From assembly GCF_000184685.1 (NCBI RefSeq), contig NC_014830.1:2232001-2296000 (forward strand): a stretch of DNA of 64,000 bases, given 5' to 3'. The notes beneath the pieces were generated by a model. The model made no database searches and had not been told where the DNA came from. It saw nothing but the letters and a program-made list of their open reading frames with translations. The position numbers were made by a program, and so were the translations under genes. This DNA comes from Intrasporangium calvum DSM 43043. GTDB lineage: Bacteria; Actinomycetota; Actinomycetes; Actinomycetales; Dermatophilaceae. Positions 1 to 8,659 of the stretch are shown here, one piece after another; the first letter of the stretch is position 1, and every line of letters begins with the position of its first letter.

Positions 1-1
1 C

Positions 2-751
2 CTGCGCCTCGTCCCCGGCTGGCTCGAGTTCGAGTCGTGGGGCGGGTTCACCTGGAGCATGAACATCTTCCCGTTCTCGCTCATCCTCCTGCCCGCCATG
101 TGGACGCTCATTGGTGTGTACCCCTTCGTCGAGAAGTGGGTGACCGGTGACAACCGCGAGCACCACCTGCTCGACCGTCCGCGAAACGCCCCGACGCGCA
201 CCGCCATCGGTGTGGCCGGCATCGTGATGTACGCAGTGCTGATGTTCGCCGCGGGCAACGACCTCATGGCGATCAAGCTGCACCTGTCCATCAACGACAT
301 CACCAACGCCCTGCGCCTGCTCTTCTTCATCGGCCCACCGATTGCCTTCTGGATCACCAAGCGCATCTGCCTGAGCCTCCAGCGCGCCGACCGGCAGAAA
401 GTGCTGCACGGTCGCGAGACCGGCACGATCTGGCGCCACGCCGATGGTCGTTTCGAAGAGATCCACGCCCCGCTCACCCCGATGGAGCGCTGGCCGCTCG
501 TGCAGCACGAGGTGGCCGAGCCGTTCGAGCTCACCCATGAGGTGGACGCGAACGGAGTCGCACGCCCGGCCGCCCGCAAGGACCGCCTCCGCGCGAAGTT
601 CTCGCACTTCTACTTCCGCGATCGGGTCCCGACCGTCACCCCCTCCGAGCTCGAGGCGGCCCACCACGCCCCCGAGGCGATCGAGGCCCACGGGAAGGCC
701 TACGAGGAGGCGCGTGAGCCGGAGGCCATCGAGCCGGCCGGACGCCCCTGA
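2..751 (+). CDS. qcrB: Cytochrome bc1 (bcc) complex cytochrome b subunit, C-terminal part
   Basis: The gene is cut by the left edge; the frame is open from base 2, so the start lies outside. About 249 residues remain. QcrB carries quinol oxidation in the membrane bcc complex, which in actinobacteria forms a supercomplex with the aa3 oxidase encoded just downstream. Visible are three hydrophobic segments, with polar linkers such as EKWVTGDNREHHLLDRPRNAP, and then a long charged cytoplasmic tail rich in Glu, His and Pro. That C-terminal extension is typical of actinobacterial QcrB. A strong hairpin follows the stop. Identification rests on the tail, the membrane pattern and the neighbouring cta genes; the heme-ligand half of the protein is not in view. 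Confidence 0.9.
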   Translation: MRLVPGWLEFESWGGFTWSMNIFPFSLILLPAMWTLIGVYPFVEKWVTGDNREHHLLDRPRNAPTRTAIGVAGIVMYAVLMFAAGNDLMAIKLHLSINDITNALRLLFFIGPPIAFWITKRICLSLQRADRQKVLHGRETGTIWRHADGRFEEIHAPLTPMERWPLVQHEVAEPFELTHEVDANGVARPAARKDRLRAKFSHFYFRDRVPTVTPSELEAAHHAPEAIEAHGKAYEEAREPEAIEPAGRP

Positions 752-789
752 GAAAGCGCTCTGGCCGGCCCTGAGCCGGCGCACCGACG

Positions 790-835
790 AGAGAGGCCCC
801 ATCGCGAGTCCGCGGTGGGGCCCTCTCGCGTTTCT
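790..835 (+). terminator. Rho-independent-like terminator after qcrB
   Basis: An 11-12 bp GC-rich stem (GAGAG-GCCCCA pairing with TGGGGCCCTCTC, one bulged base) with a 14-nt loop is followed by GCGTTTCT. It lies 38 bases after the qcrB stop and just before the metallopeptidase gene. Confidence 0.75.
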
Positions 836-863
836 GAGCAGAGCCACATGCGAGACTCCCAAG

Positions 864-1217
864 GTGCAGCACCTGAGTGACACCGAGTTCGAGGCCGCCG
901 TGGCGGAGGCCCTCGACGGCATCCCTGCCGAGCTGGCTCGGGCGATGGACAACGTCGTCGTGCTCGTCGAGCAGGAGCCGCCCGAGGACGATCCCGACCT
1001 GCTGGGGGTCTACGACGGCACCCCGCTCACCGAGCGGGACGGTTGGTGGGCTGCCGGAGCCCTGCCGGACCGGATCACCATCTTCCAGGGCCCGCTCGAG
1101 CGCATGTGCCGCTCCGTCGACGAGCTGCGCGACGAGATCGCGATCACCGTCGTCCACGAGGTCGCGCACCATTTCGGGATCGACGACCGCCATCTCCATG
1201 AGCTCGGGTGGGGCTGA
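864..1217 (+). CDS. Zincin-like metallopeptidase family protein (PF06262 type)
   Basis: A 117-residue protein with the HEVAHHFGIDD zinc motif near the C-terminus (HExxH with a further acidic ligand region) followed by HLHELGW. This is the signature of the small actinobacterial metallopeptidase family formerly called DUF1025. The N-terminal LSDTEFEAAVAEALDGIPAEL helix is also typical. I chose the GTG at 864 because the family begins only a few residues before this helix; the open frame extends far upstream through qcrB but that part is not conserved. Substrate unknown; no signal peptide is seen, so probably cytoplasmic. It lies alone between qcrB and the convergent cta genes. Confidence 0.85.
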   Translation: MQHLSDTEFEAAVAEALDGIPAELARAMDNVVVLVEQEPPEDDPDLLGVYDGTPLTERDGWWAAGALPDRITIFQGPLERMCRSVDELRDEIAITVVHEVAHHFGIDDRHLHELGWG

Positions 1218-1416
1218 GCGAGGCGATCCGGCCCTACCGGAGCCCTGTGTCGAGCCCGCTGACGCGGACGGCACCGCAGGGCACGACAGAGCCGCACGGA
1301 GGTCCTCCAGAGCTCAAGCCTGGCGTGAGACCAGTGGCCACTCGCCCTTTACCTGACGGGCCAGCGGGGTTACGGTCGAAGAGCAGTCAATACCGATCGG
1401 ACGGAGGTGCTATCCG

Positions 1417-1461
1417 ATGTTCTCTCCCAGACGATCGCACTGCGAGCCCGAAGGGCCGTGA
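1417..1461 (+). other. Possible 14-residue small ORF followed by a hairpin
   Basis: ATG at 1417 has a good Shine-Dalgarno (GGAGG at 1403-1407, 9 nt spacing) and encodes MFSPRRSHCEPEGP before a TGA. A 15-bp perfect hairpin starts 15 bases later. The layout looks like a leader peptide or a tiny independent gene with its own terminator, but no gene on this strand follows, so it would have to act alone. The rest of the 1218-1551 gap shows no other gene or tRNA. Confidence 0.3.
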
Positions 1462-1476
1462 CCACCTCGGTACTCG

Positions 1477-1508
1477 GTGAGGGGGAGGACGGACGTCCTC
1501 CCCCTCAC
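1477..1508. terminator. Perfect 15-bp hairpin between metallopeptidase and ctaF
   Basis: GTGAGGGGGAGGACG pairs exactly with CGTCCTCCCCCTCAC across a 2-nt spacer. It sits between convergent transcription units, 44 bases after the ctaF stop, so it can end transcription from either side. No U-tract is present on either strand, as is common in high-GC actinobacteria. Confidence 0.7.
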
Positions 1509-1551
1509 CCATGCCCGACCGTCGGGGTGACGCACGCGTCAGCGAGACGGC

Positions 1552-1953
1552 TCAGATGGAGTACCTGCCGGAGAACGACTCGAAGACCCACAGCACCGTG
1601 GCGACCACGGCGAAGAGCGCACCGATGATGAACAGCCACCACCCGATCGCCAGGCCGGCGAACATGATCGCGCCCGCACCGGCGAGCCAGAGCGGCGTCC
1701 AGGAGCTGGCGACGAAGTAGCCGTAGTTGCCTTCCGCCTCCTCGATCTCTCCGCTGGCGTTGTCCTCCGGCCGCAGCGGGAGCTTCTTCCCGGTCATCCA
1801 GAAGTAGAAGCCGGTGAGGAGGAACAACCCCGCGGTGAGTGAGAGGGCGACGACCCCGATCGGCTCCTTCCAGCCCGACCAGAACCCGTAGACCAGGGTG
1901 ACCGGGACGAAGAACGCGAGCAGGTAGAAGAACAGCTTGGTCTCGACGCGCAT
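1552..1953 (-). CDS. ctaF: Cytochrome c oxidase subunit IV, actinobacterial type
   Basis: A 133-residue membrane protein with four hydrophobic segments: two near the N-terminus (LFFYLLAFFVPVTLVYGFW and a second at about 31-50) and two at about 85-130. Between them is the charged loop KKLPLRPEDNASGEIEEAEGNYGYF, with the NYGYF motif characteristic of CtaF. It is an accessory subunit of the aa3 oxidase. It starts 3 bases after the ctaD stop, so the order is ctaC-ctaD-ctaF in one operon. A hairpin follows at 1477-1508. Confidence 0.93.
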   Translation of the reverse strand: MRVETKLFFYLLAFFVPVTLVYGFWSGWKEPIGVVALSLTAGLFLLTGFYFWMTGKKLPLRPEDNASGEIEEAEGNYGYFVASSWTPLWLAGAGAIMFAGLAIGWWLFIIGALFAVVATVLWVFESFSGRYSI

Positions 1954-1956
1954 CGG

Positions 1957-3735
1957 TCAGTCTTCCTTCGGCTCGCGGGTCGTCGAACGCTCGGCAACAG
2001 TCTCGTCGAGGTCCGCCGGCCCCATCACCTGGACGAGCGTCCCGCGGTCGGGCACCGGCCGGGTCCCGGGCGCCGCCTCCGGGTGGTGCAGGTCGAAGGC
2101 CGGTCGCTCGGACCGGATCCGGGGCAGCGACGTGAAGTTGTGGCGTGGCGGCGGGCAGGAGGTCGCCCACTCCAGCGATGCGCCATAGCCCCACGGGTCG
2201 TCGACCCCGACGAGCGGAGCCTTCTTCCAGGTGCGCCACACGTTGTAGATGAACGGGATCATCGAGGCGCCGAGGAGCAGGGCGCCGATGCTGGAGACGA
2301 TGTTGCCGGTCTGGAAGTTCTCTTCCGGCAGGTAGTCGGCGTAGCGGCGGGCCATGCCCTCGACGCCGAGCCAGTGCTGGATGAGGAACGTCGTGTGGAA
2401 GCCGACGAACAGCATCCAGAAGTGGATCTTGCCGAGCTTCTCGTCGAGCATCCGGCCGGTGAGCTTGGGCCACCAGAAGTAGAAGCCCGCGAACATCGCG
2501 AACACCACCGTGCCGAACACCGTGTAGTGGAAGTGCGCGACGACGAAGTAGCTGTCGGACAGGTGGAAGTCGAGGGCCGGGCTGGCCAGGATGACGCCGG
2601 TCAGGCCACCGAAGAGGAAGGTGACGAGGAAGCCCATGGCCCAGAGCATGGGCGTGTCCATGGAGACCTTCCCGCCCCACATCGTGCCGATCCAGTTGAA
2701 GAACTTCACCCCGGTCGGAACCGCGATGAGCATGGTCATCACCGCGAAGAAGGGCAGCAGCACCTGCCCGGTCACGTACATGTGGTGGGCCCACACCGCG
2801 GTAGAGAGGGCAGCGATGGAGATCGTCGCGAAGACCAGCGTCTTGTAGCCGAAGATCGGCTTGCGGGAGAAGACGGGGATGACCTCGCTGATGATGCCGA
2901 AGAACGGCAGCGCGATGACATACACCTCGGGGTGGCCGAAGAACCAGAACAGGTGCTGCCAGAGCATGGCACCGCCGTTCTCCGGGTCGAAGATGTGCAT
3001 TCCGAAGCGTCGGTCACCGCCGAGCGCGAAGAGCGCCGCAGCCAGGATCGGGAAGATGATGAGGACGAGGATCGAGGTGATGAGGACGGTCCAGGTGAAG
3101 ACCGGCATCCGGAACATCGTCATGCCGGGGGCGCGCATGCACACGATCGTCGTGATGAAGTTGACGGCGCCCAGGATCGTGCCGAACCCGGCGAACGCGA
3201 GGCCGAAGACCCAGAGGTCGCCACCCAGTCCGGGGCTGTAGCTCTCCGTCGACAGCGGCGTGTAGGCGAACCAGCCGAAGGAGGCTGCGCCCTGCGGAGT
3301 CAGGAAGCCGGCAGCGGCGATGAGGCCACCGAAGAGGTACGTCCAGTAGGCGAACATGTTGAGTCGCGGGAAGGCGACGTCCGGCGCACCGATCTGCAGC
3401 GGCATGAGCGCGTTGGCGAAGCCGGCGAAGAGCGGGGTCGCGAAGAGCAGCAGCATGATCGTGCCGTGCATGGTGAACAGCTGGTTGAACTGTTCCTTGT
3501 TGTCGACCACCTGCAGCCCCGGAGCCACGAGCTCGGCCCGGATGAGCAGCGCGAGGATGCCGCCGACCAGGAACCACAGGAACGAGGTGATGAAGTAGAG
3601 GTTGCCGATGACCTTGTGGTCGGTCGTCGTCACCCACTTGACGAAGGTGCGTCCCTTGATCTCGGAACGCGGCGTGACTGGTGCGCCGGTCGGCACGGAG
3701 CCCGTGGTGGCGCTGCGGTCTGCGGTCGTGGTCAT
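1957..3735 (-). CDS. ctaD: Cytochrome c oxidase subunit I (aa3-type)
   Basis: 592 residues, the catalytic subunit reducing O2 to water and pumping protons. Motifs seen: [10 protein letters not shown] with a heme a histidine (about residue 89), [18 protein letters not shown] with the CuB/His-Tyr region (about 265-280), the HHMYVTG histidine pair (about 317), the K-channel segment [17 protein letters not shown], and [11 protein letters not shown] with the heme a and a3 histidines (about 400). Twelve hydrophobic segments are apparent. Its ATG overlaps the ctaC stop by one base (TGATG), implying coupled translation. Length and order are normal for actinobacteria. Confidence 0.97.
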   Translation of the reverse strand: MTTTADRSATTGSVPTGAPVTPRSEIKGRTFVKWVTTTDHKVIGNLYFITSFLWFLVGGILALLIRAELVAPGLQVVDNKEQFNQLFTMHGTIMLLLFATPLFAGFANALMPLQIGAPDVAFPRLNMFAYWTYLFGGLIAAAGFLTPQGAASFGWFAYTPLSTESYSPGLGGDLWVFGLAFAGFGTILGAVNFITTIVCMRAPGMTMFRMPVFTWTVLITSILVLIIFPILAAALFALGGDRRFGMHIFDPENGGAMLWQHLFWFFGHPEVYVIALPFFGIISEVIPVFSRKPIFGYKTLVFATISIAALSTAVWAHHMYVTGQVLLPFFAVMTMLIAVPTGVKFFNWIGTMWGGKVSMDTPMLWAMGFLVTFLFGGLTGVILASPALDFHLSDSYFVVAHFHYTVFGTVVFAMFAGFYFWWPKLTGRMLDEKLGKIHFWMLFVGFHTTFLIQHWLGVEGMARRYADYLPEENFQTGNIVSSIGALLLGASMIPFIYNVWRTWKKAPLVGVDDPWGYGASLEWATSCPPPRHNFTSLPRIRSERPAFDLHHPEAAPGTRPVPDRGTLVQVMGPADLDETVAERSTTREPKED

Positions 3736-4646
3736 CAGTTGCTCCCGGTACGAGCAGGTTCGGGGATCAGCTCGGCGTCTCCCTTGACGAGGTCCTCACG
3801 GCTGGCGTCGACGGGGAGCTGGCCGGTCTGGCCGAGCTCCGCGAGTCGGGCCATCTGCTGGTCGTACTCCTCCTGGGAGACCACCTTGACCATGAAGAGC
3901 ATCTCGGAGTGGTAGGCGCCGCAGAGCTCCGCGCACTTGCCCTGGAACTCTCCGGTCTGGGTGGGCACGATCTGGAGGCGGTTGGTCTTGCCCGGGATCA
4001 TGTCGAGCTTGGTCATGAAGGCGGGCACCCAGAAGCTGTGGATGACGTCGCGGGAGTTGAGCACGAACTGGACCCGTTGGTTCACCGGCAGGTAGAGGAC
4101 GGGCATCTGCTCGCGGGTCCCCTCCTCGCCGGTCAGCTGGGTGTGCACGCCCGTCTCGTAGACGTCGGAGTCGACGTAGTTGAAGTCCCAGCTCCACTGC
4201 TTGCCCACGACACTGATGGTCACGTCCGGGGTCTTGCTGTTGTCCGTGAGCGCCGCCTCGTCGCGGGCCGTGTAGTAGAAGAACACGGCGACCATGAAGA
4301 CGGGGATGATGGTGTAGAGCAGCTCGACGGGGACGTTGTAGCGCAGCTGCACGGGCAGGGTGTCGTCGCCCTTGCGGCGGCGGAAACGCACGGCGGCGTA
4401 GAGCATGAGGCCCCACGTGATCATGCCGACGGCGAGCACGGCGATCCAGCTGCCGACCCACAGGTCCGTGACTCGCTCGCCGCTGTCGGAGATCGCCTGG
4501 GGCATGAAGCCGTTGGAAACCTGCCCCTGGCAGCCGGCCAGCGCCACGGCGCTCACCGTCGCCAGACCCGCGAGGCGCAGGCCCCTGCGTCGGCCGGACG
4601 ACGCCGGCGTCGCGGTCCTCACCGGGGTGTCTTCGTGCTCAGGCAC
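3735..4646 (-). CDS. ctaC: Cytochrome c oxidase subunit II (lipoprotein, CuA site)
   Basis: About 303 residues. A signal peptide ends in the lipobox VALAGC, so the mature protein is probably lipid-anchored. Two transmembrane helices follow, then a periplasmic cupredoxin domain with the CuA motif [17 protein letters not shown]. It accepts electrons from the bcc complex and passes them to ctaD. I prefer the GTG at 4646, preceded by a GGAAAGG ribosome site, to an ATG at 4682 that has none. The operon continues into ctaD and ctaF. The gene is divergent from the cysteine-desulfurase-like gene. Confidence 0.95.
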   Translation of the reverse strand: MPEHEDTPVRTATPASSGRRRGLRLAGLATVSAVALAGCQGQVSNGFMPQAISDSGERVTDLWVGSWIAVLAVGMITWGLMLYAAVRFRRRKGDDTLPVQLRYNVPVELLYTIIPVFMVAVFFYYTARDEAALTDNSKTPDVTISVVGKQWSWDFNYVDSDVYETGVHTQLTGEEGTREQMPVLYLPVNQRVQFVLNSRDVIHSFWVPAFMTKLDMIPGKTNRLQIVPTQTGEFQGKCAELCGAYHSEMLFMVKVVSQEEYDQQMARLAELGQTGQLPVDASREDLVKGDAELIPEPARTGSN

Positions 4647-4770
4647 CAGGTGCACCTTTCCTTCCGTCTCCACACCATACAAAGCAAAAAGGGCATCGCC
4701 CAGAGAACACGGGCGTGCTCAATGCCGAACCCTACCGCCACAGGGCTCCAGATGTCCGCGTGGGTCCGGA

Positions 4771-4776
4771 TAACGT
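4771..4776 (+). promoter_or_regulatory. -10 element, leaderless promoter
   Basis: TAACGT ends 6 bases before the GTG at 4783. No Shine-Dalgarno is present, fitting a transcript that begins at the start codon. Confidence 0.5.
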
Positions 4777-4782
4777 TGTGGC

Positions 4783-5967
4783 GTGGCGAACCAGTCTCCG
4801 AGGGCTCCCGTGCGGCGGCGTCTGCTCGACGCGGCGGCAGGTCCGCTGCACCCGGTGGCGCGCGAGACGCTGAGCGCCGCCCTCGAGGCGGGTTGGGCGG
4901 ACCCCGCGCGCCTCCATGCCGAGGGCCGCCGGGCCGCTGCGCTGCTGGCCCGCGCGCGGGAGGTCCTGGCTGAGGGGCTGGGCGTCAGACCCGCGGAGGT
5001 GAGCTTCCTCCCGAGCGGTCCCACCGCGCTGGTGCGGGCGGTCGACGGCGTGCTGTATGCCGCTGAGCGCCGTGGCGCTCGGACCGTGGCCTCCGCGGTG
5101 GAGCACTCCGCGATCCTCGTCCCGGGTCGGGCGCGGGCGGCCCGTTCCGGGGCCGCGGACCGCTTCGCCGAGGTGCGCGTCACCCCCAGAGGGGCCGTCG
5201 ACCTCGGCGCCTGGGCGGAGGCCCTCGCCGTGCCGGGAACGGTGGCGGCAGCCCTCCAGGCCGCGAACGGCGAGGTCGGGACGCGACAGCCGCTGGAGGA
5301 AGCGTGGGCGCTGACCGAGCCCAGCGGCATACCCCTCGTGGTGGACGCGACGGCGTCCCTGGGTCGCGATGCGACACCGGTTGCGTGGGACGTCCTGGTG
5401 GGGGACGCCCGGTCGTGGGGAGGCCCCCCGCTCGGCGTCCTCGTCGTCCGGGAGGGGACCCGCTGGCACTGGCCCGGCGCCTGGCCGGACGTCGAGCACG
5501 GACGGACCGACGTGACGCCCTGGGTCCCCCTCGCGCTGGCCGCTGCGGAGGCCTGGCAGCAGACCGCCGCCTCGCGGCCGGCCGACGCCGCCGCGGCTCG
5601 GGACCTGGTCGAACGGATCCGCGCGGCGGCTTCCGCCGTCCCCGACACCGAGGTCGTGGGTGACTCCGTCGACCGGCTCCCCCACGTCGTCACGTTCTCG
5701 AGTCTCTACGTCGACGGTGAGGCGCTCGTCGGCGCCTTCGACCGGCAGGGCCTCGCCGTGGCGAGCGGCTCGGCCTGCACCTCCAGCACGCTCGAGCCGA
5801 GCCATGTCCTGGCTGCCATGGGCACACTGACGCACGGCAACGTGCGGGTGACCCTGCCGCTCGGAGCGGTGAGCCCGGGCCGCGAGGAGGACGTCGAGGT
5901 CCTCTGCACCATTCTCGGACCCACGGTCCGGGAGGTCCGCGGCGAGCTGGGCGTGGCCGGGCTGTGA
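4783..5967 (+). CDS. Class V aminotransferase-fold protein, cysteine-desulfurase-like, without the PLP lysine
   Basis: 394 residues with the NifS/IscS fold. Recognisable are the PLP-stacking histidine in VEHSAIL (about 108), the cofactor aspartate in VVDATASLGR (about 187) and the mobile catalytic-cysteine loop GSACTSSTLEPSHVLAAMG (about 331). The segment that normally reads SAHKxxGPKG is here GDARSWGGPPLGVLVV, so the Schiff-base lysine position appears to be arginine. The gene overlaps a TusA-like gene by 4 bases, suggesting a joint sulfur-handling role, but normal desulfurase chemistry is doubtful without the lysine. Two copies of the dispersed repeat fall in frame (5055 and 5317). Confidence 0.82.
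   Translation: MANQSPRAPVRRRLLDAAAGPLHPVARETLSAALEAGWADPARLHAEGRRAAALLARAREVLAEGLGVRPAEVSFLPSGPTALVRAVDGVLYAAERRGARTVASAVEHSAILVPGRARAARSGAADRFAEVRVTPRGAVDLGAWAEALAVPGTVAAALQAANGEVGTRQPLEEAWALTEPSGIPLVVDATASLGRDATPVAWDVLVGDARSWGGPPLGVLVVREGTRWHWPGAWPDVEHGRTDVTPWVPLALAAAEAWQQTAASRPADAAAARDLVERIRAAASAVPDTEVVGDSVDRLPHVVTFSSLYVDGEALVGAFDRQGLAVASGSACTSSTLEPSHVLAAMGTLTHGNVRVTLPLGAVSPGREEDVEVLCTILGPTVREVRGELGVAGL
5055..5068 (+). repeat. Dispersed repeat copy (within CDS)
   Basis: GTATGCCGCTGAGC inside the cysteine-desulfurase-like gene, read as LYAAER. It could be chance coding similarity, but it matches 13 of 14 bases of the consensus. Confidence 0.45.
5317..5332 (-). repeat. Dispersed repeat copy (within CDS)
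   Basis: GAGCCCAGCGGCATAC, a perfect match to the reverse consensus, read in frame as EPSGIP in the cysteine-desulfurase-like gene. Confidence 0.6.
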
Positions 5968-6209
5968 CTCCCGAGCACGTCGTCGACGCCCGGGGCAAGC
6001 GCTGCCCGCTTCCCGTGATCGAGCTCGCCCGCTACGTCGCGGACCACCCCGGCGCCGGCACGGTGGTCCTGCTGGCCACCGACCCGGCGGCGGCCCACGA
6101 CGTCCCCGCGTGGTGCCGGATGCGCGGTCACCGCTTCGTGGGCCAGCGGCCCGCTGGCGACCACACGGAGCTCGTCGTCGAGCTCGTGGCCCGGCCGGCT
6201 GACCCCTGA
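5964..6209 (+). CDS. TusA-family sulfur-carrier protein
   Basis: 81 residues with the TusA signature GKRCPLPVIELAR, whose CPxP cysteine normally carries a persulfide, followed by a beta-strand pattern (GTVVLLATDPAAAHDVPAWCRMRGH). It starts with GTG in a 4-base overlap (GTGA) with the cysteine-desulfurase-like gene, so translation is probably coupled. Known TusA proteins take sulfur from a desulfurase and pass it to tRNA thiolation or other acceptors. Here the donor lacks its PLP lysine, so the sulfur source is open. No signal peptide or membrane segment. Confidence 0.88.
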   Translation: MTPEHVVDARGKRCPLPVIELARYVADHPGAGTVVLLATDPAAAHDVPAWCRMRGHRFVGQRPAGDHTELVVELVARPADP

Positions 6210-6222
6210 CCTCCTCGCCGGG

Positions 6223-6900
6223 TCAGGCCCACGGTGCCGGCAGCGGGGCCTCCAGGGCCACCGCGAGGAGCCGGCGGTACTCGTCCCTCGGCACCTCGGT
6301 CACTCCCAGCGTGGCCAAGTGGTCGGTCTGCCACTGCACGTCGATGAGGCGACGCGGGTCGCCGTCCTGCGCGAGGAGCTCGTGGAGGCCGACGAGGGCG
6401 ACCTTCGACGCGTCACGCACCGCGTGGAACATCGACTCTCCGGCGAAGAGCCCACCGATGGCGACCCCGTACAGCCCACCGACGAGCTGTCCGGCCTGCC
6501 AGGTCTCGATGGAGTGCGCCCACCCCGCCTCATGGAGGTGGACGTAGGCCTCGACGATCCGGGGCGTGATCCAGCGACCGGACCGCCTCGGGTCCCCACA
6601 CGCGAGGACGACCTGCTCGAAGGCGGTGTCGACCCGGATCTCGAACTTCGCCCGCGACTTGCGCAGCGACCGGGTGACCCTGAGGTCGCCCATCCGCAGG
6701 ATTCCGCGCGGGTCCGGAGACCACCAGCCAATCGGCTCCGCGCCGTGTTCGCCGATCCCCATGGGGAAGACACCGATCGTGTAGGCCGCGTACAGCGTGG
6801 CGACGTCGAGGTCGGCGCCGACGCCGATGAGGTCCTCCTCCGGTGGCAGTCGGTCGAGGTCGAAGTCCCACGGGGTGGAGGGCGGCGGAGACGTGGGCAC
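6223..6900 (-). CDS. aat: Leucyl/phenylalanyl-tRNA--protein transferase
   Basis: 225 residues. It transfers Leu or Phe from tRNA to the N-terminus of proteins bearing Arg or Lys, marking them for Clp degradation (N-degron pathway). The family signature is plain: LIGVGADLDVATLYAAYTIGVFPMG, then GWWSPDPRGIL, GRWITPRIVEAYVHLHEAGWAHSIETW and GGLYGVAIGGLFAGESMF. Start is GTG at 6900. It follows the adenosine-kinase-like gene by 49 bases on the same strand and converges with tusA, 13 bases away. Length is normal. Confidence 0.96.
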   Translation of the reverse strand: MPTSPPPSTPWDFDLDRLPPEEDLIGVGADLDVATLYAAYTIGVFPMGIGEHGAEPIGWWSPDPRGILRMGDLRVTRSLRKSRAKFEIRVDTAFEQVVLACGDPRRSGRWITPRIVEAYVHLHEAGWAHSIETWQAGQLVGGLYGVAIGGLFAGESMFHAVRDASKVALVGLHELLAQDGDPRRLIDVQWQTDHLATLGVTEVPRDEYRRLLAVALEAPLPAPWA

Positions 6901-6949
6901 GGACCGGCCCCGGTCAGCTGGCGGCGGCTCGACGGCACGGACCCATGGG

Positions 6950-7936
6950 TCAGGGCCGCTCGCACTCGATGTGGGGACCGACCTCGTCCGCGGACTCGTC
7001 CCCGTAGGCCTCGGCGAGCCGCTCGAGGAAGTCGGCCTTTCGCACGGAGTACTCCTGCGTCCCGACCGTCTCGATGACGTAGGTCGCGAGCATCGAGCCG
7101 AGCTCTGCGCACCGGCGCACCGGAAGGTCGGCCGCGAGGCCGGTCAGGAACCCGGCCCGGAAGGCGTCACCGACACCGGTGGGGTCGGCCTTGCGGACCT
7201 CGCGGGCTGCCCCGACGTGGACCGGCTCCTCGCCGCGGACCCGGACGGTCACCCCGTCCTTGCCCTGGGTCTTGACCTGGACGCGCACCCGGTCGGCGAG
7301 GTCGTCCTCGCTCCAGCCGGTCTTCTGGCAGGCGATCGCGGCCTCGTACTCGTTGGTGAACAGGTACTCGGCTCCGTCGATGAGGCCGGCGATCCCGTCG
7401 CCGTCGAGGAACGCGAGCTGCTGCGAGGGGTCGGCGGCGAAGGGGATGCCCCGCGAGCGGCACTCCTCGGAGTGGCGCTGCATCGCGATCGGGTCGTTGG
7501 CCCCGATGACGACGAGGTCGAGGCCGCCGACGCGGTCGGCGACCGGCGCGAGCTCGATGTCGCGCGCCTCGGTCATGGCGCCGGCGTAGAACGTCGCGAT
7601 CTGAGCCATGTCCTGGTCCGTCGTGCAGATGAACCGCGCCGTGTGGTGGGACTCGGAGTAGTGCACGGAGTGGCAGTCGACCCCGTGTCGCTCGAGCCAG
7701 GAGCGGTAGTCGGTGAAGTCCTCCCCCACCGCGCCGACGAGGATCGGCCGTTGGCCGAGCGACGCCATCCCGAAGGCGATGTTGGCTGCCACACCACCGC
7801 GCCGGACCTGCAGGTCCTGCGTGAGGAAGGACAGGGAGATCTTGTCCAGCTGCTCGACCACGAGCGAGTCGGCGAAGAGCCCCTCGAAGGTCATCAGGTG
7901 GTCGGTGGCGATGGAACCGGTGATCGCGATCTGCAC
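6950..7936 (-). CDS. adoK: PfkB-family carbohydrate/nucleoside kinase, probably adenosine kinase
   Basis: 328 residues. PfkB features: N-terminal GSIATDHL, the RRGGVAANIAFGMASLG substrate motif, and the C-terminal anion-hole/catalytic motif DPTGVGDAFRAGFL (Asp about 254). Similarity of the whole chain and position between cta genes and a HesB gene match the mycobacterial adenosine kinase (Rv2202c), an actinobacterial type that phosphorylates adenosine to AMP. The exact substrate is inference; a sugar kinase is the alternative. GTG start at 7936 with a leaderless -10 (TAGGTT, 7943-7948), which also overlaps the end of the upstream regulator gene. Confidence 0.85.
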   Translation of the reverse strand: MQIAITGSIATDHLMTFEGLFADSLVVEQLDKISLSFLTQDLQVRRGGVAANIAFGMASLGQRPILVGAVGEDFTDYRSWLERHGVDCHSVHYSESHHTARFICTTDQDMAQIATFYAGAMTEARDIELAPVADRVGGLDLVVIGANDPIAMQRHSEECRSRGIPFAADPSQQLAFLDGDGIAGLIDGAEYLFTNEYEAAIACQKTGWSEDDLADRVRVQVKTQGKDGVTVRVRGEEPVHVGAAREVRKADPTGVGDAFRAGFLTGLAADLPVRRCAELGSMLATYVIETVGTQEYSVRKADFLERLAEAYGDESADEVGPHIECERP

Positions 7937-7942
7937 AGCGAA

Positions 7943-7948
7943 AACCTA
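7943..7948 (-). promoter_or_regulatory. -10 element, leaderless promoter of adoK
   Basis: TAGGTT on the minus strand ends 6 bases before the GTG start at 7936; no ribosome-binding site is present. Confidence 0.5.
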
Positions 7949-8659
7949 GCCTGTCGGCGCCGGGACGACGCCATGGCCGTTCCCCTGCACCGCCCGCTCG
8001 AGGTGGGCGACACAGTGGGTCGGCCGGACGAGGGGCTCGAGGCTCGCGACCCGGAGCGGAGCGCCGGTCGCCTCGAGCAGGCCCTCCATGAGCCCGCGGT
8101 GGACGGCGCACACGACGTCGAGGTGCTGGGTGGCCACCTCGAGAAAGGGGCACGAGGTGACGTCGATCCGGATCCGGTCGGGGTCCTCGCGCGACGGAAG
8201 CGACGTGAACCCCATTCCCGACAGCGTGTCGACGACGAGGCCGGCGGCCGCGAGGTCGGAGCCGACGTGGCGTCGACCGGCGCCGGCGGCCCTGCCGAAG
8301 GCCCGCCCGGCCCGCGCTGCCGTTCCCCCGGGGTCGGGGGCGGAGGTCCCGAGCTGGGCGGCGAGGATCTCCGCGAGCAGCCGGTAGCTGCGGCGCGACC
8401 CGCCAGGCGCAGGCCCGGCGACGTAGTGCGTGCGCGGACGACCGGGCACCGTGCGGTCCTCGCGTTCCCGGGACACGACACCGGCCACGCACAACGCCTC
8501 GAGGTGGAACCTCGCGGTGTTCGGGTGAGTGCCGAGCCGGCCCGCCAGCTCGGCTGCGGTCGCGGGCCCGCCAAGCTCCCGGAGGGCGGCCAGCACGCGT
8601 GCCCGGGAGGGTCCGAACCCGGGCTGCTCCACGGCTCCGTCAGGCGGCGGGATGCTCAC
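7946..8659 (-). CDS. Winged-helix transcriptional regulator with C-terminal cysteines (SufR-like)
   Basis: 237 residues. An N-terminal winged helix (about 20-75; RVLAALRELGGPATAAELAGRLGTHPNTARFHLEAL and a wing with RPRTHY) is followed by a domain with three conserved-looking cysteines at about 170, 184 and 216 (TSCPFLEVATQHLDVVC and THCVAHL). This layout resembles the SufR group of Fe-S-sensing repressors; cluster binding here is inference. Its start overlaps the DsbA-like gene by 20 bases, and that pair faces a ferredoxin gene across an AT-rich palindrome (9376-9400) that is a likely operator for it. Function could be redox or Fe-S control of the ferredoxin. Confidence 0.75.
   Translation of the reverse strand: MSIPPPDGAVEQPGFGPSRARVLAALRELGGPATAAELAGRLGTHPNTARFHLEALCVAGVVSREREDRTVPGRPRTHYVAGPAPGGSRRSYRLLAEILAAQLGTSAPDPGGTAARAGRAFGRAAGAGRRHVGSDLAAAGLVVDTLSGMGFTSLPSREDPDRIRIDVTSCPFLEVATQHLDVVCAVHRGLMEGLLEATGAPLRVASLEPLVRPTHCVAHLERAVQGNGHGVVPAPTG

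Noticed and set aside
2083-3915. 610-codon open frame on the plus strand opposite ctaD
   Set aside because: It is antisense to a clearly conserved oxidase gene and its translation is a low-complexity Arg/Glu/His-rich shadow.
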